Origin: Owenia fusiformis
Taxonomy: Eukaryota; Annelida; Polychaeta; Sabellida; Oweniidae
DNA length: 64,000 nt
Assembly: GCA_903813345.2 (NCBI GenBank)
Contig: CAIIXF020000004.1
Coordinates: 7,585,525 to 7,649,524 of the forward strand
Direction of reading: 5' to 3'
Position 1 is the stretch's first letter. Every line of letters begins with the position of its first letter. Of the stretch, positions 1 to 11,527 are shown in pieces. Position numbers and translations under genes: made by a program. The notes under the pieces are model-generated. The model ran no database searches, was not told where the DNA came from, and worked only from the letters and a program-made list of their open reading frames with translations.

Positions 1-647
1 CGCATCATTTGAGTGGCCTGTGTTGGATTGGTGACTTTGTTATTGTCAAATTCAAAACCACGTTTTCGAAGTTGGTAGCCCACATAATCTGCAACCAAAC
101 TATGTGTATCGCTTTCCCAGGGTCCTTTCACTGTAGTGATACTAGGGACTATTTTCTTCAGGACTGGTTCATTCTTTTTATTGATGCTTTTTTCAATAAC
201 GTTTTTCTTTGTTCCTTTCAAAAGTGCCTTCAGAATTCGTTGACAGCATTCTTCTGCACGATCAACATCCCATCTGATTGGTCGAATCATCTTGAGCTCT
301 GTCGGGAGATCTTTGTGATCAATACCATACAAAATTGGAATCACATGGTCTGCTTTGCCTGCTTGGATTTTGGAAAATTGTACAATTTGTCGACAATAAG
401 AATTCCAGTTTTTGTTGGCGAGGAAAGCTTTCGACAGCAAGATGAGACTGTATTTACATTTTTCTGCAATCGTATCTACACTTTTGAATATATCTTGTCC
501 AGGAATAGCATCCCTTGTGGCAGTAAATCCCTCAAGTCTGCCTTCATTTTCCAAATATCCCACAATACCTTTTGCGATATTTTCATCTTGAGTTGAATTT
601 TCATCATTAAGTATTCCAAAATCATAATCATATTCATGTGCAGACAT
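1..647 (-). CDS. TIR-domain protein, partial (runs off the left edge)
   Basis: The minus strand is open without a stop from an ATG at 647 to the window edge (about 215 codons). The first ~140 residues look like a TIR domain: a beta-A strand YDYDFGILN, a BB-loop-like FTATRDAIPGQDIF, then CKYSLILLSKAFL and NWNSYCRQIVQF. TIR domains act in innate-immune adaptor signalling or, in SARM1-like proteins, NAD hydrolysis. The position after the conserved Trp where many TIRs have Glu (W-C-x-x-E) reads W-N-S-Y-C-R, so an NADase role is doubtful. A lysine-rich linker and a second unrecognised segment follow before the edge. The frame stays open upstream of the ATG to an AG at 683-684 preceded by a T-rich run, so this may be an internal exon starting at 682. 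It lies opposite to and just upstream of VWA8 exons, perhaps inside a VWA8 intron. Confidence 0.75.
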   Translation of the reverse strand, partial: MSAHEYDYDFGILNDENSTQDENIAKGIVGYLENEGRLEGFTATRDAIPGQDIFKSVDTIAEKCKYSLILLSKAFLANKNWNSYCRQIVQFSKIQAGKADHVIPILYGIDHKDLPTELKMIRPIRWDVDRAEECCQRILKALLKGTKKNVIEKSINKKNEPVLKKIVPSITTVKGPWESDTHSLVADYVGYQLRKRGFEFDNNKVTNPTQATQMM

Positions 648-682
648 TGTTTCTGGTCGATGGAGACTGTGTTTTGTCAGGC

Positions 683-2252
683 CTAAAACATAATTATATT
701 ATCATTTTTTAATATAATAATAGTGTGATGTTCCTGCTATATGTACAGTATTGACATACAATAGTTGGACATAAACAGCAAGGGTGAGTTGAGTAAATTC
801 GTTCGGAAATACATGTATACATGTCTGGATAAATATTTTGAGATGAGTTTTGCTTAAATCATTTACATTTCCATTGTGGAGAAAACTTGCAGTACAATGA
901 CAAGCTTACATTTTATTCTGACTATATTATGCATACAAATATTTTTATCAGTTTCCTAATTTTCATCACTTCAGTGTAGACAGCCTCTTTAAAAGCATGC
1001 AATAATTCAAAAATCATCCCATCATTATATAACCACTCTACTATACCTTGGTGTTCATAAGCAACCCATTTGGCTTATTAGTAATAATTATGTTATTTGT
1101 TTTTATTTGTCTGTTCCTTATTAATGGTTTATTGGTTAAAAGTTAGATGTTAATAAGGTACTTTCAAAGATATACTAAACAATACAATTGGACAAACAGA
1201 GTATCTTATGCATTTCTAGGGGTTAGGTGTAGTAGAGTGATAACATACCTGGAAATTTTCTTCATTCATGTATTCACAAAAATATGTACACTACTGTATC
1301 TCACCTTTGGCCCTTTATTCTTAAATATCAGTCAGTTGTAACCTTCCTACATTTTGTTTAGATCTTGGAGATAAAGGGAATAATTTTGTTTTAACACATT
1401 AGCTGTTGAACTGCCTACAAATGAAGATAATTGTCAGTTTTCCTACAATGTTTAGAAAATGGTTGCCATTTATAACCCTGACCTTGATGGAGGAAGTGAA
1501 TTAGTTCTGCTATGTGATTGGCCGTAAATATTGCATTAAAGGTTTCAGTGTAGTTGTAGATTTGAATGGATTTTCTTTTATATACTAGTTCAGCTTATTT
1601 TTAGCTATACAATGTACTTAAATGCTGCATATTTTGTGTGCACTTGGCCATTTCATTGTATAAACATAAAATTGAATAAACTGTAAAATCCCTACCTTTA
1701 TGCATTCAGACTTTATAATACTTTTTAGCCTTTGCTTTCAGTAATGATGATTTGTCTTCAATTGGCTGGTATACCCCCCCCCCCCCTCTTGATATAGCCC
1801 TTACAATAATTTTAAATGATCTAGATGAATGCATGGATGGTGTTTATAAACTTTATATGTAATTACCCTGAAGCTGTCTAATTTTGAAAAAGGACATAAG
1901 AATATGAAAATATATGTACACTATATCCTGTGTCATTCTATTAACTTGCACTAAATCAACAATTGGTGATTTTTTATATTACCAGGTGTGAAGTTCATAA
2001 CAGTATACATTGTTTAAATGACAATACACCATTTTCATTATTTCACTATATTTACAATAACAGTTTATATTGATAAATATTGGTAATTAAATGATTAGAG
2101 AAATAAATGGAAAGATAAAGGATGAATTTGACATAGGGATGCCTTTAATAAAGGCTTATTTAATGATAAGACATGATGAGTTAAGAAGACATTACATACA
2201 TTGAAACAACATATAACACTATCCAATAAATCTCAAATATTATTACTCCATG
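683..2252. other. Non-coding, AT-rich spacer or intron
   Basis: I see no exon or named repeat here. There is a poly-C run near 1774-1787. VWA8 exons encoding the region before 2916 must lie further left, because nothing in this stretch reads as the preceding piece of the protein. Confidence 0.5.
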
Positions 2253-2472
2253 GGCGTAGCCAGCTGTCAGTCAGTGGGGTTGTGGCATAAACCATGGGCT
2301 AGTTGAAAGCCCATGCATAAACAAGCCAAAAAATTAAGATTTATCTTAAATTTTACAAAAAAATTACAAAAATTGATGCAACTTCCTTCAAAATTGGGCT
2401 AGAAGCTTCACATAAAAAGCATTTTAAAGCTGATCACCCCCCCCCCTCCTCCCCCCTGGCTACGCCTATGTA
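2253..2472. mobile_element. Fold-back MITE, GCGTAGCCAG subfamily
   Basis: The ends are inverted: GGCGTAGCCAG on the left and CTGGCTACGCC on the right. A poly-C tract precedes the right end. A relative lies at 7590-7770. A short inner palindrome (CATGGGCT...AGCCCATG) sits near 2293-2317. Confidence 0.6.
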
Positions 2473-2915
2473 CTCTTTGTCACTTGATTAAATAGCTAAT
2501 TACTACTTTTAAGTGATAACCTAAATAAATACAATAATATTGAGTAATAATATTGATATTGGAAAATTACACAAATGAGAGCTGAGTTTATGAAATGAGC
2601 TTATTTAGATGAAACATACACAAAACAAGTATCATTATATTAATGAGGCAAATTGTTGAAAACGGAATATGGAATAATCGTTAAATCATGGAAAGTGTTT
2701 GAATTATCACATTCCAAACTAGAATGCAGTGTTGTGATTGGTTAAATCATGTCACATGACAAGTTGATAATTTGATATATCACACATCTTGGTTCAGATA
2801 TTCCTTTATGTATTTATTTCAGCCCAATCTCTTACATGTTCATTTTACTATTGTGTTAATGTACTATTTCATTATAAAGTTTATGTTTGATATTTGTTAT
2901 TCAAATTTATTTAAG

Positions 2916-3024
2916 GCTGTCCCAGATGTTGTCCTTTGCAACGACCATGTTATCTGAGGAGTCGCATTCTATGGGTCTCCCTGATTTCCCCATTGACAAC
3001 TTGAGGGCAGTTATGGCTATTTTG
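2916..3024 (+). CDS. VWA8: VWA8 exon 1 of window
   Basis: Begins after TTTAAG, gives one nucleotide to a preceding codon, then reads LSQMLSFATTMLSEE and on to RAVMAIL before GTGAGT. This is the helical region following the first AAA+ module of VWA8. The upstream partner exon must end in phase 2 and is not in the window. Confidence 0.85.
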
Positions 3025-3272
3025 GTGAGTTCTTATTTACAATCAAATACTAAAACATTGTAACAGCTGAATATATGTTTTGTTTTTATTTCACCAACAG
3101 AATCAGTGACATATTGTTATAGTCTCCACTATTTTGTGGATGATGTTTGGCATTCAGCATCTGACATTTGGAGTTTCCATCTGTAACAAATGACAGGTGA
3201 CATTTTGTATGAAAATGCTCTTTGTATCACTTACCGTAAAAATAGATAATCAAAAGTATTTATATTTTCCAG

Positions 3273-3377
3273 GATGCAATGCCAACCACATCCTGTCAGA
3301 ACTTATTATCGCGGCTCTACCCACATGACGTGATGTTAGGAAAGGAGGGAAAAACTGCCGTCCATGATATGATCAAG
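3273..3377 (+). CDS. VWA8: VWA8 exon 2 of window
   Basis: 35 codons in phase 0 between TTTTCCAG and GTACGT. It reads DAMPTTSCQNLLSRLYP and ends TAVHDMIK, matching the Tyr-Pro-containing segment of VWA8 after the exon 1 helices. Confidence 0.87.
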
Positions 3378-3700
3378 GTACGTTGGATAATACTAGGCAT
3401 TTAATATGATCAATTTTTTATTAGATATTATCGACCATTTCCTCACATTGGCATTGCTCAGTAGCCCATATATTATTTTCATGAACAGTGTTTTTAAAAA
3501 TATTGCTTACTATTTTGTAGTATATATTACATTTAAGTTTTAAAGATGTCACCCTCAGCAAGTCAACTATACCTGTCACGTATAGCAGGCCGATACCCTA
3601 CAGGATCCTGATTAAGACCTACCGCTGTAACCCTAAAATAACTGTGCCCCTGGAGTGATTTGATGAAATATGCAATGTTCATTAATAGCTACCTCATTAA

Positions 3701-3840
3701 TGCCTTGGTCACATTTGCTCTGATTTTCACTATGGCGCCTGGTTGATTGAGTATTTTGTTCAAAATTGAATACAATATTGAACAAAACACTCAATCGGCC
3801 AGGTGCCGGCCGATGGATCAGAGCAAATGTGACCCAGACA
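3701..3840. mobile_element. Hairpin MITE in VWA8 intron 2
   Basis: A nearly perfect 140-bp inverted repeat. The outer arms contain GGTCACATTTGCTCTGAT and its complement, and the inner arms contain TTGTTCAA and TTGAACAA around a short loop. No coding potential. Confidence 0.7.
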
Positions 3841-3918
3841 TAAGTTGTGGTTTTCCATATTCAATTTTAATGACCAAATATGAATTGGTGCATGTAACAA
3901 AAATTGCGTATTTTTCAG

Positions 3919-4038
3919 AAATTTGAATTAGATGACCCAACAAGGCACCAGTACAACTCCAGTGTTAATGAAGTCAGAGCATCTGGTAGTGTTTGTGACA
4001 TCAGTGCAAATGTTAATGGTGGCAACTATCATTTTGAG
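3919..4038 (+). CDS. VWA8: VWA8 exon 3 of window
   Basis: 40 codons, phase 0 at both ends, between TTTTTCAG and GTATGA. It reads KFELDDPTRHQYNSSVNEV and ends GGNYHFE, the beta-rich linker before the second ATPase module. A + strand ORF starting at 3932 here is an out-of-frame shadow. Confidence 0.86.
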
Positions 4039-4351
4039 GTATGACATTCTACAAAAATATCCATTATTAAGAGATAATGAAATATTTCAATTCATGAATG
4101 CTTACATATATAAACCTCCGGTATATCAGTTTAATGGAAAATGAATCCTGCAGAATTGCAATAATTATTTGAAAACACTCTATTTAGAAACACACCTGAA
4201 ACCATTCTCTTTCAAAACATGTACATTTGAAAACATTCAATTTCAAAAATCATATATTTCAAAATATTCCTTCCAAAAAATGTTAAAAATCTGAAATGAT
4301 CGTGTTTTCCATCAAATGTTAATTTTTCCATGAAATAATCATGTTTTCCAG

Positions 4352-4480
4352 GTTCCGGGTGGAGGTCTCCATATCTCTAGTCAGTCTTCAGGATTTGTGA
4401 GGACAAAACATCACGACCAACTACTTGCAGATATTATGCAGTCCCATATGGTCTCCGACTTCTGTATTGTAGGAACAAGG
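4352..4480 (+). CDS. VWA8: VWA8 exon 4 of window (start of P-loop)
   Basis: 43 codons in phase 0 after TTTTCCAG, ending at GTAACA. It reads VPGGGLHISSQSSGF, then TKHHDQLLADIMQSHMVSDF and ends CIVGTR. The final GTR is the first part of a Walker A motif that continues in exon 5 as GCGKT, so the intron splits the P-loop. Confidence 0.88.
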
Positions 4481-4825
4481 GTAACAATATTTAGATTTAT
4501 CCCATGACTATTGAGGTTTTGGATATAGGGTTTATACCATGTGAAATATGAAAAATATCTATTTCTGTCATGATTTACCCCATTTCCGAAGTCTACCATA
4601 GTATAACCCTATTTCTATTTTTTATTTATTTTATTGATTTAGTTAAGCAATAGCTGAATCACACATGGTACCTGATCTCTGTTAAGCACACGTAGCCTTA
4701 GCTCTTAGAGTAAAAAACTCATTACAATGTAATGTAAGCACGGTAAAAAACATATTTCTGAATATATTTCAGAACTTATGAAATGTATATTTTAATTTAC
4801 ATTTTTATGTGGAATTATTGAAAGA

Positions 4826-5455
4826 CTACTATTTCCAGTCAAGTGACCATAAATTGACCAATCATATTATAGCTATTTCTATGTATATTGTAGGGTTGTG
4901 GGAAGACTGTGCTTCCTTACTGAACCAGTCATGTGACCATAAATTGACCAATCATATTATAGCTATTTCTGTGTATATTGTAGGGTTATGGGAAGACTTT
5001 GCTTCCTTACTGAACCAGTCATGTGACCATAAATTGACCAATCATATTATAGCTATTTCTGTGTATATTGTAGGGTTATGGGAAGACTTTGCTTCCCTAC
5101 TGAACCAGTCATGTGACCATGTATTGACCAATTATTCTATGTGCAAATACATGTTTATTGTAGGGTTGTGGGAAGACTGTGCTTCCATACTGAACCAGTC
5201 ATGTGACCATGAATTGACCAATCATATTATAGCTATTTCTGTGTATATTGTCGGGTTATGGGAAGACTGCTTCCCTACTGAACCAGTCATGTGACCATGT
5301 ATTGACCAATCATTCTATCTGCAAATACATGTTTGTTGTAGGGTTGTGGGAAGACTTTGCTTCCATACTAAACCAGTCATGTGATCATAAATTGACCAAT
5401 CATATTATAGCCATTTCCTTGTATATTTCAGGGTTGTGGGAAGACTGTGCTTATA
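4826..5455 (+). repeat. 90-bp tandem array carrying the 3' splice site and 5' edge of VWA8 exon 5
   Basis: About seven copies of a 90-bp unit. Each contains a T-rich stretch, a TAG, then a GGTTGTGGGAAGACTGTGCTT-like stretch, which is the first 21 nt of exon 5. Junction AGs fall at 4893, 4983, 5073, 5163 and 5340. The copy at 5253 has TCG instead of TAG, and the last copy (AG at 5431) is the real acceptor with CAG. Spacing is 90 bp, except one 87-bp and one 91-bp step. Splicing to a full-length decoy would read GCGKTVLPY and then stop. Confidence 0.9.
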
Positions 5456-5509
5456 AAGCAGTTTGCTGATATGTTAGGCTATCATATAGAACCAATAATG
5501 TTATATCAG
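5432..5509 (+). CDS. VWA8: VWA8 exon 5 of window (Walker A)
   Basis: 26 codons in phase 0, between TATTTCAG and GTACGT. It reads GCGKTVLIKQFADMLGYHI and ends MLYQ. With GTR from exon 4 this completes GxxGxGKT, the ATP phosphate-binding loop of the second ATPase module. Its acceptor is the last member of a tandem array of similar acceptors. It alone has CAG and a longer pyrimidine stretch, which favours its use. Confidence 0.9.
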
Positions 5510-6457
5510 GTACGTTGTATTGTCTTTTATGTACAGTGAAACATGTGTATCATATTATCTGAACACCTTTTTAATCCAAACACCTCTCAATATGAACACT
5601 TCTTTTTGGTTCCAATTTTGATATCTCCAAAAGATTCTCACGTATTAAGAAAACCTTGAATTGTGAACACCTGCTATATCTGAACACTTTTCTATGCTTT
5701 CCCCACATTGAAATCTCTGAGGCACCGCATCTCCATGCCATGTATTTTATAAAACCGAAGTGCTCCTAATGCAATTGGATATGCCTCCTAAAATGATACA
5801 ATAAAAATGAGAAAATTCAAAAATGATGCACAAAAATTCACAATCATAAAATGTTGCACAAAAAGTTACAAAAAACTAAAATGTTGCACTAGAAAAATAA
5901 CAAAATCCTACGCACAGAAAAATCCTGAGGAGAACCCTGCTTTTGATTGGTCCCATTGGCGTTCAGATTACACAGATTTTACTGTACTCAACAAATATGC
6001 AATTCATGTCTATCAATGAGGCCCCTACAGATAATTTTCAGTTTAACAGGATAAATTTTTGAAACACTGACCAGGTGACAAGAGCAGGAAATAACCCAGA
6101 ATTCAAGGATAATGAAAATTTGAAAATAGGATCTTCTTTGAATTCTGGGTTATTTCTCCTCTGCTGTCAGGTGACCTGCCTTTTGGTCTTTATGTAATAG
6201 CTCTGAAGTTAAATTGCAAATGACAAAATGAAATACTAAACATCTTAAAATGGCAATAAAAAATCTGGCTGGGACTTTTAAACTGATGTTCAATAATATA
6301 TATAATAAGGGGCATTTCCAGTGTATATCTTAAGTGTATACACATGTGCATGACATACTTGAATTGTGTTTAAAATGTTATATTCATAACTAAATTATTT
6401 GTTTTGATGTGATAAAAATTACTTAATAAGTATATGTACACTTACTTCCTCATGCAG
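5510..6457. other. VWA8 intron 5 with a small hairpin
   Basis: Mostly low-complexity AT-rich sequence. Around 6085-6172 the arms AACCCAGAATTCAA and TTGAATTCTGGGTT form a hairpin flanked by AGGTGAC-like sequence, probably a MITE relic. The region 5560-5700 contains several GAACAC-type words of unknown origin. Confidence 0.5.
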
Positions 6458-6618
6458 GATATGACATCAAGAGATCTATTACAACAAAGAACAACTCTAC
6501 CCAATGGAGATACAACATGGCGGCCATCACCCTTGGTTACTGCTGCCCTTGAAGGGAGTCTCGCAGTTCTGGATGGCGTACACAGAGTCAACCCTGGCAC
6601 ATTTGCAGTATTACATAG
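6458..6618 (+). CDS. VWA8: VWA8 exon 6 of window
   Basis: 53 codons plus 2 nt, between CATGCAG and GTATGT. It contains DMTSRDLLQQRTTLPNGDT, SPLVTAALEGSLAVLDG and VHRVNPGTFAVLHR. The run of small hydrophobics before LDG is the Walker B-like strand of the module. The last codon is split (AG then G). Confidence 0.92.
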
Positions 6619-6796
6619 GTATGTCAATACGTTTTATTTATATTCGTTTGAGTGTAACGAATTAGAATATAAATTATTTCTACATATTACTACAGAGTGT
6701 AGCTTTAAGCGTTACAAAAATTAAACGCTATTTTCAAATGCGAGTAGATTATGAGTGAGTGAATAGGTGTGTAGTGTTTGGGAGAGATGCACAGTG

Positions 6797-7003
6797 AACA
6801 GAATATATCCTGTATTGCACTTCAAATCATTCAATAACGTTTTTATCTGTGATCCTCTGTATTGCTTCTGAGAATGTCCCCTCCGTACCAATATTTTCTG
6901 TATTGCGACAGAGATGATCAATGGGGACAATCTCAGTAGCAATACAGACTGGTACAGCACGAGCACATGAACTGACCAATCAGAAGGCTTCATTTTACGG
7001 ATC
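6797..7003. repeat. Dispersed repeat, copy of the 16.2-16.5 kb palindromic element
   Basis: Shares CTGTATTGCACTTCAAATCA, then TCTGTATTGCTWCTGAG, then GGGGACAATCTCAGTAGC with 16305-16460, in the same order and orientation. It lies in VWA8 intron 6. Confidence 0.75.
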
Positions 7004-7398
7004 ATATGATAAACAGACTTACAGACCTGTCATTGGTCAGTAACATAGGAAAGAAAACAAATGATGCCTCAATACGACTTTATAGTATTGGATCCTACAT
7101 TTGATGAATGAATGTGATGCAAACTTCAAAATTTTGATTCATATTTGCGATTTTGACCTTTAAAAGATCATTACAGGTTAACTGGATGTTTGATTTCAAT
7201 TCTGATTTCAGATTCAGAATCCTGAGAAAATTTCCCACAAATTATATTTGCTTTTTGAAATAATCACAATTTTTTCATCACAGTGCATGAATTTTATTAT
7301 TTTTAAAAAGACAGATCCCACTAAGTTGTGCATGTGTTCTAGCTCTTCAAACAAGCAATCTGATTGGTCTGAAATTTCAAGTTTGGATTTATTTTTAG

Positions 7399-7512
7399 GC
7401 TGATTCACGACAGAGAACTGAGTCTGTTTGATGGCAGTCGACTATTAAGGAGAGATAGATATGATGCTCTTAAGGAATCAACTGGATTCACTGATAAAGA
7501 GCTCTATGAAAA
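7399..7512 (+). CDS. VWA8: VWA8 exon 7 of window
   Basis: 1 nt completing Arg, then 37 codons plus 2 nt, between TTTTTAG and GTAAGT. It reads LIHDRELSLFDGSRLLRRD and continues to KELYE, matching the sensor/arginine region after Walker B in VWA8. Confidence 0.92.
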
Positions 7513-7589
7513 GTAAGTTCTTCAGAATGAAAAATTTCCACTGTACTGGAATATGTACTATGATTAGCATTATGTTTAGGGGTATATAT

Positions 7590-7770
7590 AGCCAGCTTTC
7601 AGCCAGGGGGTTGCGATCGTGGCAAAAGCAAGGCAAAATTAGTTTTTTTCAAGATTCTTTTGAATTTTACAAAAATTTATGCAACATCCTTCCTTTTCTT
7701 CTTTTATTGGTTATGGGGGGGGGGGGTGATCACACCCATCGCACCCCTCCCCCTGGCTACGCCTATGATG
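7590..7770. mobile_element. MITE copy, GCGTAGCCAG subfamily, in VWA8 intron 7
   Basis: The right end reads CCCCTGGCTACGCCTATG and an inner poly-G run lies at 7714-7727. It ends only about 60 bp before the acceptor of exon 8. The left end is degenerate. Confidence 0.6.
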
Positions 7771-7831
7771 TTCCTATATCACAACATGATATATTGTATA
7801 TTACAATTACACCCCTCATTTGTGTTTGTAG

Positions 7832-8000
7832 GGGTATTCTACCGATCCACCCCTCATTCAGGATAATAGCACTTGCAGAGCCACCTGTATTAACCAGTAG
7901 TACACAACAGTGGATGACCCCCGAGGTCCTTACTATGTTCTTATATCACCATATGAGACCCATGCAGCGGAATGAAGAGAACGAAGTCCTGCATAAAATT
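7832..8000 (+). CDS. VWA8: VWA8 exon 8 of window
   Basis: 1 nt completing Lys, then 56 codons to phase 0, between TTTGTAG and GTAAGT. It contains GILPIHPSFRIIALAEPPV and TPEVLTMFLYHHMRPM. The HPSFRIIALAEPP stretch is among the most conserved in VWA8. A 31.7-kb intron follows, yet the next exon continues the protein without a gap. Confidence 0.93.
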
Positions 8001-8029
8001 GTAAGTTAATTTTTGATGTAAACATTTTA

Positions 8030-8160
8030 GATGAATAAACACAAGGAGCTCACGTGCTCAAACCCATGACCTCATGTTTATTGTGTAAGCACCTAGCTGA
8101 GCTTTTTCAACGCTCTAGACCACTCGGCCAACTCCACAACCCCAAAAAGGTTATTGGCCA
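8030..8160 (-). repeat. tRNA-derived SINE-like element
   Basis: Read on the minus strand it has TGGCCGAGTGGTCTAGAGC, a tRNA A-box of Ser/Leu type, followed about 55 nt later by a weak B-box-like GGGTTTGAGCAC. A related block is at 58590-58770. A proper acceptor stem is not apparent, so it is not called a tRNA gene. Confidence 0.6.
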
Positions 8161-8956
8161 TTCATGTAGATAACATCAGTGTTCGCGCTAGCCATTAAAA
8201 TTTCTGAGTCCCAGGGACGCAACCCATTTGAAAAATTTGAGTCCCCATCTAATTTTTTTGCGTCCCTCTTATTTCTTCACAAAGTTCAAGAAAATATTGT
8301 GAAAGTGAAAATAAAGTGGGCGATAATAGAGTGCTTACACTAAAATGGGATAAAAATGACATATATTGTAATTTAATGCATCCTCCCGATAAATATCTAT
8401 CACTGGGTCCTTTTCACACAATTCTTAAGTAATGTTATACCAAAATAGTCCGAAATGAATAAAGGAAATCACGGTGCCCATGTCAAGCTGCGCGCTGGAA
8501 GTGTGTATCTGAGACAGTTCGCCTGTATGCCTGCTGGGAAGGGTTTGCTTCAGTTGTACGGTTGTCACGGAAACTTTGTGATGATGTCAGCTTACTAAAT
8601 ATAGTTACCATGAAAAATGCATAGTAAATACATCAAGCTCAAGAAATAGATTGTTTGTCATGCTTTTGAACATTTCCTCTTAAATATTTGATCATTTATC
8701 CTAATTAATCATGATTTTTAGAATTTTCCACATGGCGCAGTGTTTTCTAAATGATTCTGAAATTTCTAGGTCTCAGCCGTTGCTTTGACCTAAATCGGTT
8801 TATCAAAAACACTTTAGAAAAAATTGAGTCTTAAAAGCATGACCAACATACTAGAACAACAACAAATTAGAAAATCTCAGTGAGAGAGTAGTTAAGGTAG
8901 GCCAGTTATGTAGATTTGTACACTCAAGTCTTGTACTTACAACACTAAAATTCATC
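8161..8956. other. Intronic sequence with old dispersed repeat
   Basis: 8180-8300 resembles the reverse complement of 39100-39195 (GTGTTCGCG plus GCGTCCCTGGGAC-type words). The rest shows no coding potential that I can support. Confidence 0.45.
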
Positions 8957-9782
8957 TTAAAGGCCCCATGTAAAGTTTAAACCACTTTGGCTTATATTGT
9001 AGTCTTACCCAATGTTATCAAAGTGTGATATGTGAAACCTTTTTTTTTTTAAATTTCAAAAAGTGGTTTTTGATAGACTTTTTGTTCCAAAATTTGTGAA
9101 TTTATTTAAAACCAACTTTTAGAGGTCACTCATATCTTCTAATTAGCCACAATTCATACCAATGCATAGCATTTATCCTCCCATGTTTTTTGCCGAAAAA
9201 ATTAAGAAAATCAGTTGATAAACAAGCGAGAAATGAAGTTACCAGTGCATGAAAATGGTTCTGAGACAAATGTATTTCAAAATTTTAGTTGTCATAGAAA
9301 CCAATGGTACAATGATATCTAAAACATAATTTATTCTTATTTTTAACCTGGTTAGACAATCAACATTGGTTTTTTATGAAAGTCTAGCATATTTAGAAAA
9401 GATTGACATCGAAAAAAAAAAGTTTTTGTTACCTTAGTGACATCACTAATGTTTCAAAATATTTTTGATAAGCTAAAACATTGAAGTGGCCCATTAAATA
9501 TGACATTTTATTATTGAAATAGTGTGACTTTTGTTCAATCTTTGCATTGGTGTTAAAAAGATAATCTTTTTTGAGAATGCATTAAGAAATATTTGATGAT
9601 TAAGAAATTTCAATTTTTTTTGAAAAATGGAGGGAAATTTGAATATTTGAGAAATGAAATGCTCACAACTTTTTTTCAAAATTTTTTTTTTGTTCAAAAA
9701 TCTCTAAAATCACTTTTTAAGTCCTGACAAAAAGTAAATGAATGATAAAAAAATATTTTCAAACTTTAGACGGGGACTTTAA
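8957..9782. mobile_element. TTAA-flanked non-autonomous element (piggyBac-like MITE)
   Basis: TTAA at 8957-8960 and at 9779-9782 flank an 818-bp body. Its ends are inverted: AGGCCCCATGTAAAGTTT on the left and, reversed, AGTCCCCGTCTAAAGTTT on the right. TTAA duplication is characteristic of piggyBac elements. No transposase is present. The left end of a second copy is at 43853-44060. Confidence 0.65.
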
Positions 9783-11527
9783 TAGACATACCTTAACCTT
9801 AAGATTTTACTTAGGTATATAATGTCAGCATACCAACAAAATTCTCACTCCCAGAGATTTATTAAAGATAAATTTAAATATACATGTAAACAGAAACTAA
9901 AATAATAAGTACAAAATTAATATCAAATAAAAACAATTGTCGTTACGGAAATGTGAATGCCTTAAGAAAACTCATAATAAGGAAACACGAGTGGCAAACA
10001 CCCTTCTCATCTAAATCACATTTCACGCCTAATGATATAAGATTTCTTATTTTCAAAGGTGTTTGCATTTACCAAGAGGTTGTTTTCTTAAAGGGGTATT
10101 ACTGGATGAGCGTGGTGTAAAAGTGGTTTTGAAAAATAGCAAATTTCTCTTTATGTAGGTAATTTGTGGTTTATGATTCTACATTGATTCTGAAAATACT
10201 GGTGTCTAGTTTTTCAGCGTTTTGGAAATATTCAGATTTATACCCCCCTTGTTTGATTTTGAGGGGGGAACTAGGAAGGCTATGTAAAATTCCTAGAATT
10301 TACAACCAATCATTTTGATATTTACACGTAATCATGTACTTATCATGTACTACAAAAATAGTAATTTCATCAAAGTTAGTCAACTGGTTGCTATGGAAAT
10401 GGAGATCATATGTCAAAAAGTACACAATTTCGTCAAAATGTAAGACAAAACACATATTATTTTAATGAAATTGGAAAGAAACACCATAAAAACATTTTAG
10501 AAAACTTATTCAGAGTATGTTTGATAATATTAAATCAAGTGGTGTTTTATCCTATCCACACAGTGAAATCTATTGCTCATGATTATATGGCAATGCAAAT
10601 TAATTTAGAAAGGGGACGTGGCACTTTTCCAAAGAATTCTTAAATTGTGTCCAATTTTTTGAAGAAAATAAATAACCAATTGTCCTGTTATTTACATATA
10701 TTATTCACATCATTATGTTTGACTATCATGGAAAGTTTCATCAGTGTTGGTTTACTGGTTACTATACTATGCAGATTTATACCCCTTGGTATGATTTTTA
10801 ATGGGGGTACAATGAAAGCCATCTATAATTCCTAGAATATACAGCCAATCATCTTGATATTTACAGGTAATCGTCTACATATCATGTCTTACAACCATGA
10901 CAATTTTCATCAATGTGTATCAATTGGTTGCTATGGAAACATAAATCATTTTTTCAAAAGTACACATTAAGGGAGGTACTATGAAAGCCATATATAATTC
11001 ATAGAATATCTAACCAATCATCTTGTAATTGGCAGGTAGTTATCTACTCACCATGTTCTTCCACTATGACAAAGTTCATAAATGCGGGGCAAATAGTTGC
11101 TATGGTAACAGAAATCATTTGTTAAAAAGTACACATTAGGACGTACTATGAAAGCCATTTATAATTCCTTAAATATCAAAACAATCATAATGATATTTAC
11201 AGACGATCTACTACTTATCATGTCCTACCATGATGACAAGTTTCATCAATGTGGGTCAAATGTGGGTAGAAATCTATTTATTAAAAAATACACATTTCGT
11301 AAAATTTTAAGACACACCCTAAGACATTGAAAATCTTCATCAAATTAAGAGGAATTAGCATGAAAACATTTTTAAAAACCTATTTTGAGTATGTCTGATA
11401 ATATTTAATCAATGGATATTTCATCTGGGCCATTTGATATATTGTATTTGCTTATGATAATAAAACTATGCAGAATGCGGCTGTCACATTATGCGTAGGG
11501 ACATAGTAAATTATGAGCTGATCTCAC

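Noticed and set aside
9-596. 195-residue + strand ORF at the left edge
   Set aside because: It is the antisense shadow of the minus-strand TIR exon, which has a clear domain pattern.
4809-5469. 161- and 73-residue + strand ORFs with a repeated VGLWEDCASLLNQSCD-like unit
   Set aside because: They are produced by the 90-bp tandem array in VWA8 intron 4 in a frame different from the exon 5 frame.
8030-8160. A functional tRNA-Ser or tRNA-Leu gene
   Set aside because: An A-box is present, but no complete acceptor stem or normal B-box can be formed, and a related copy at 58.6 kb suggests a SINE.
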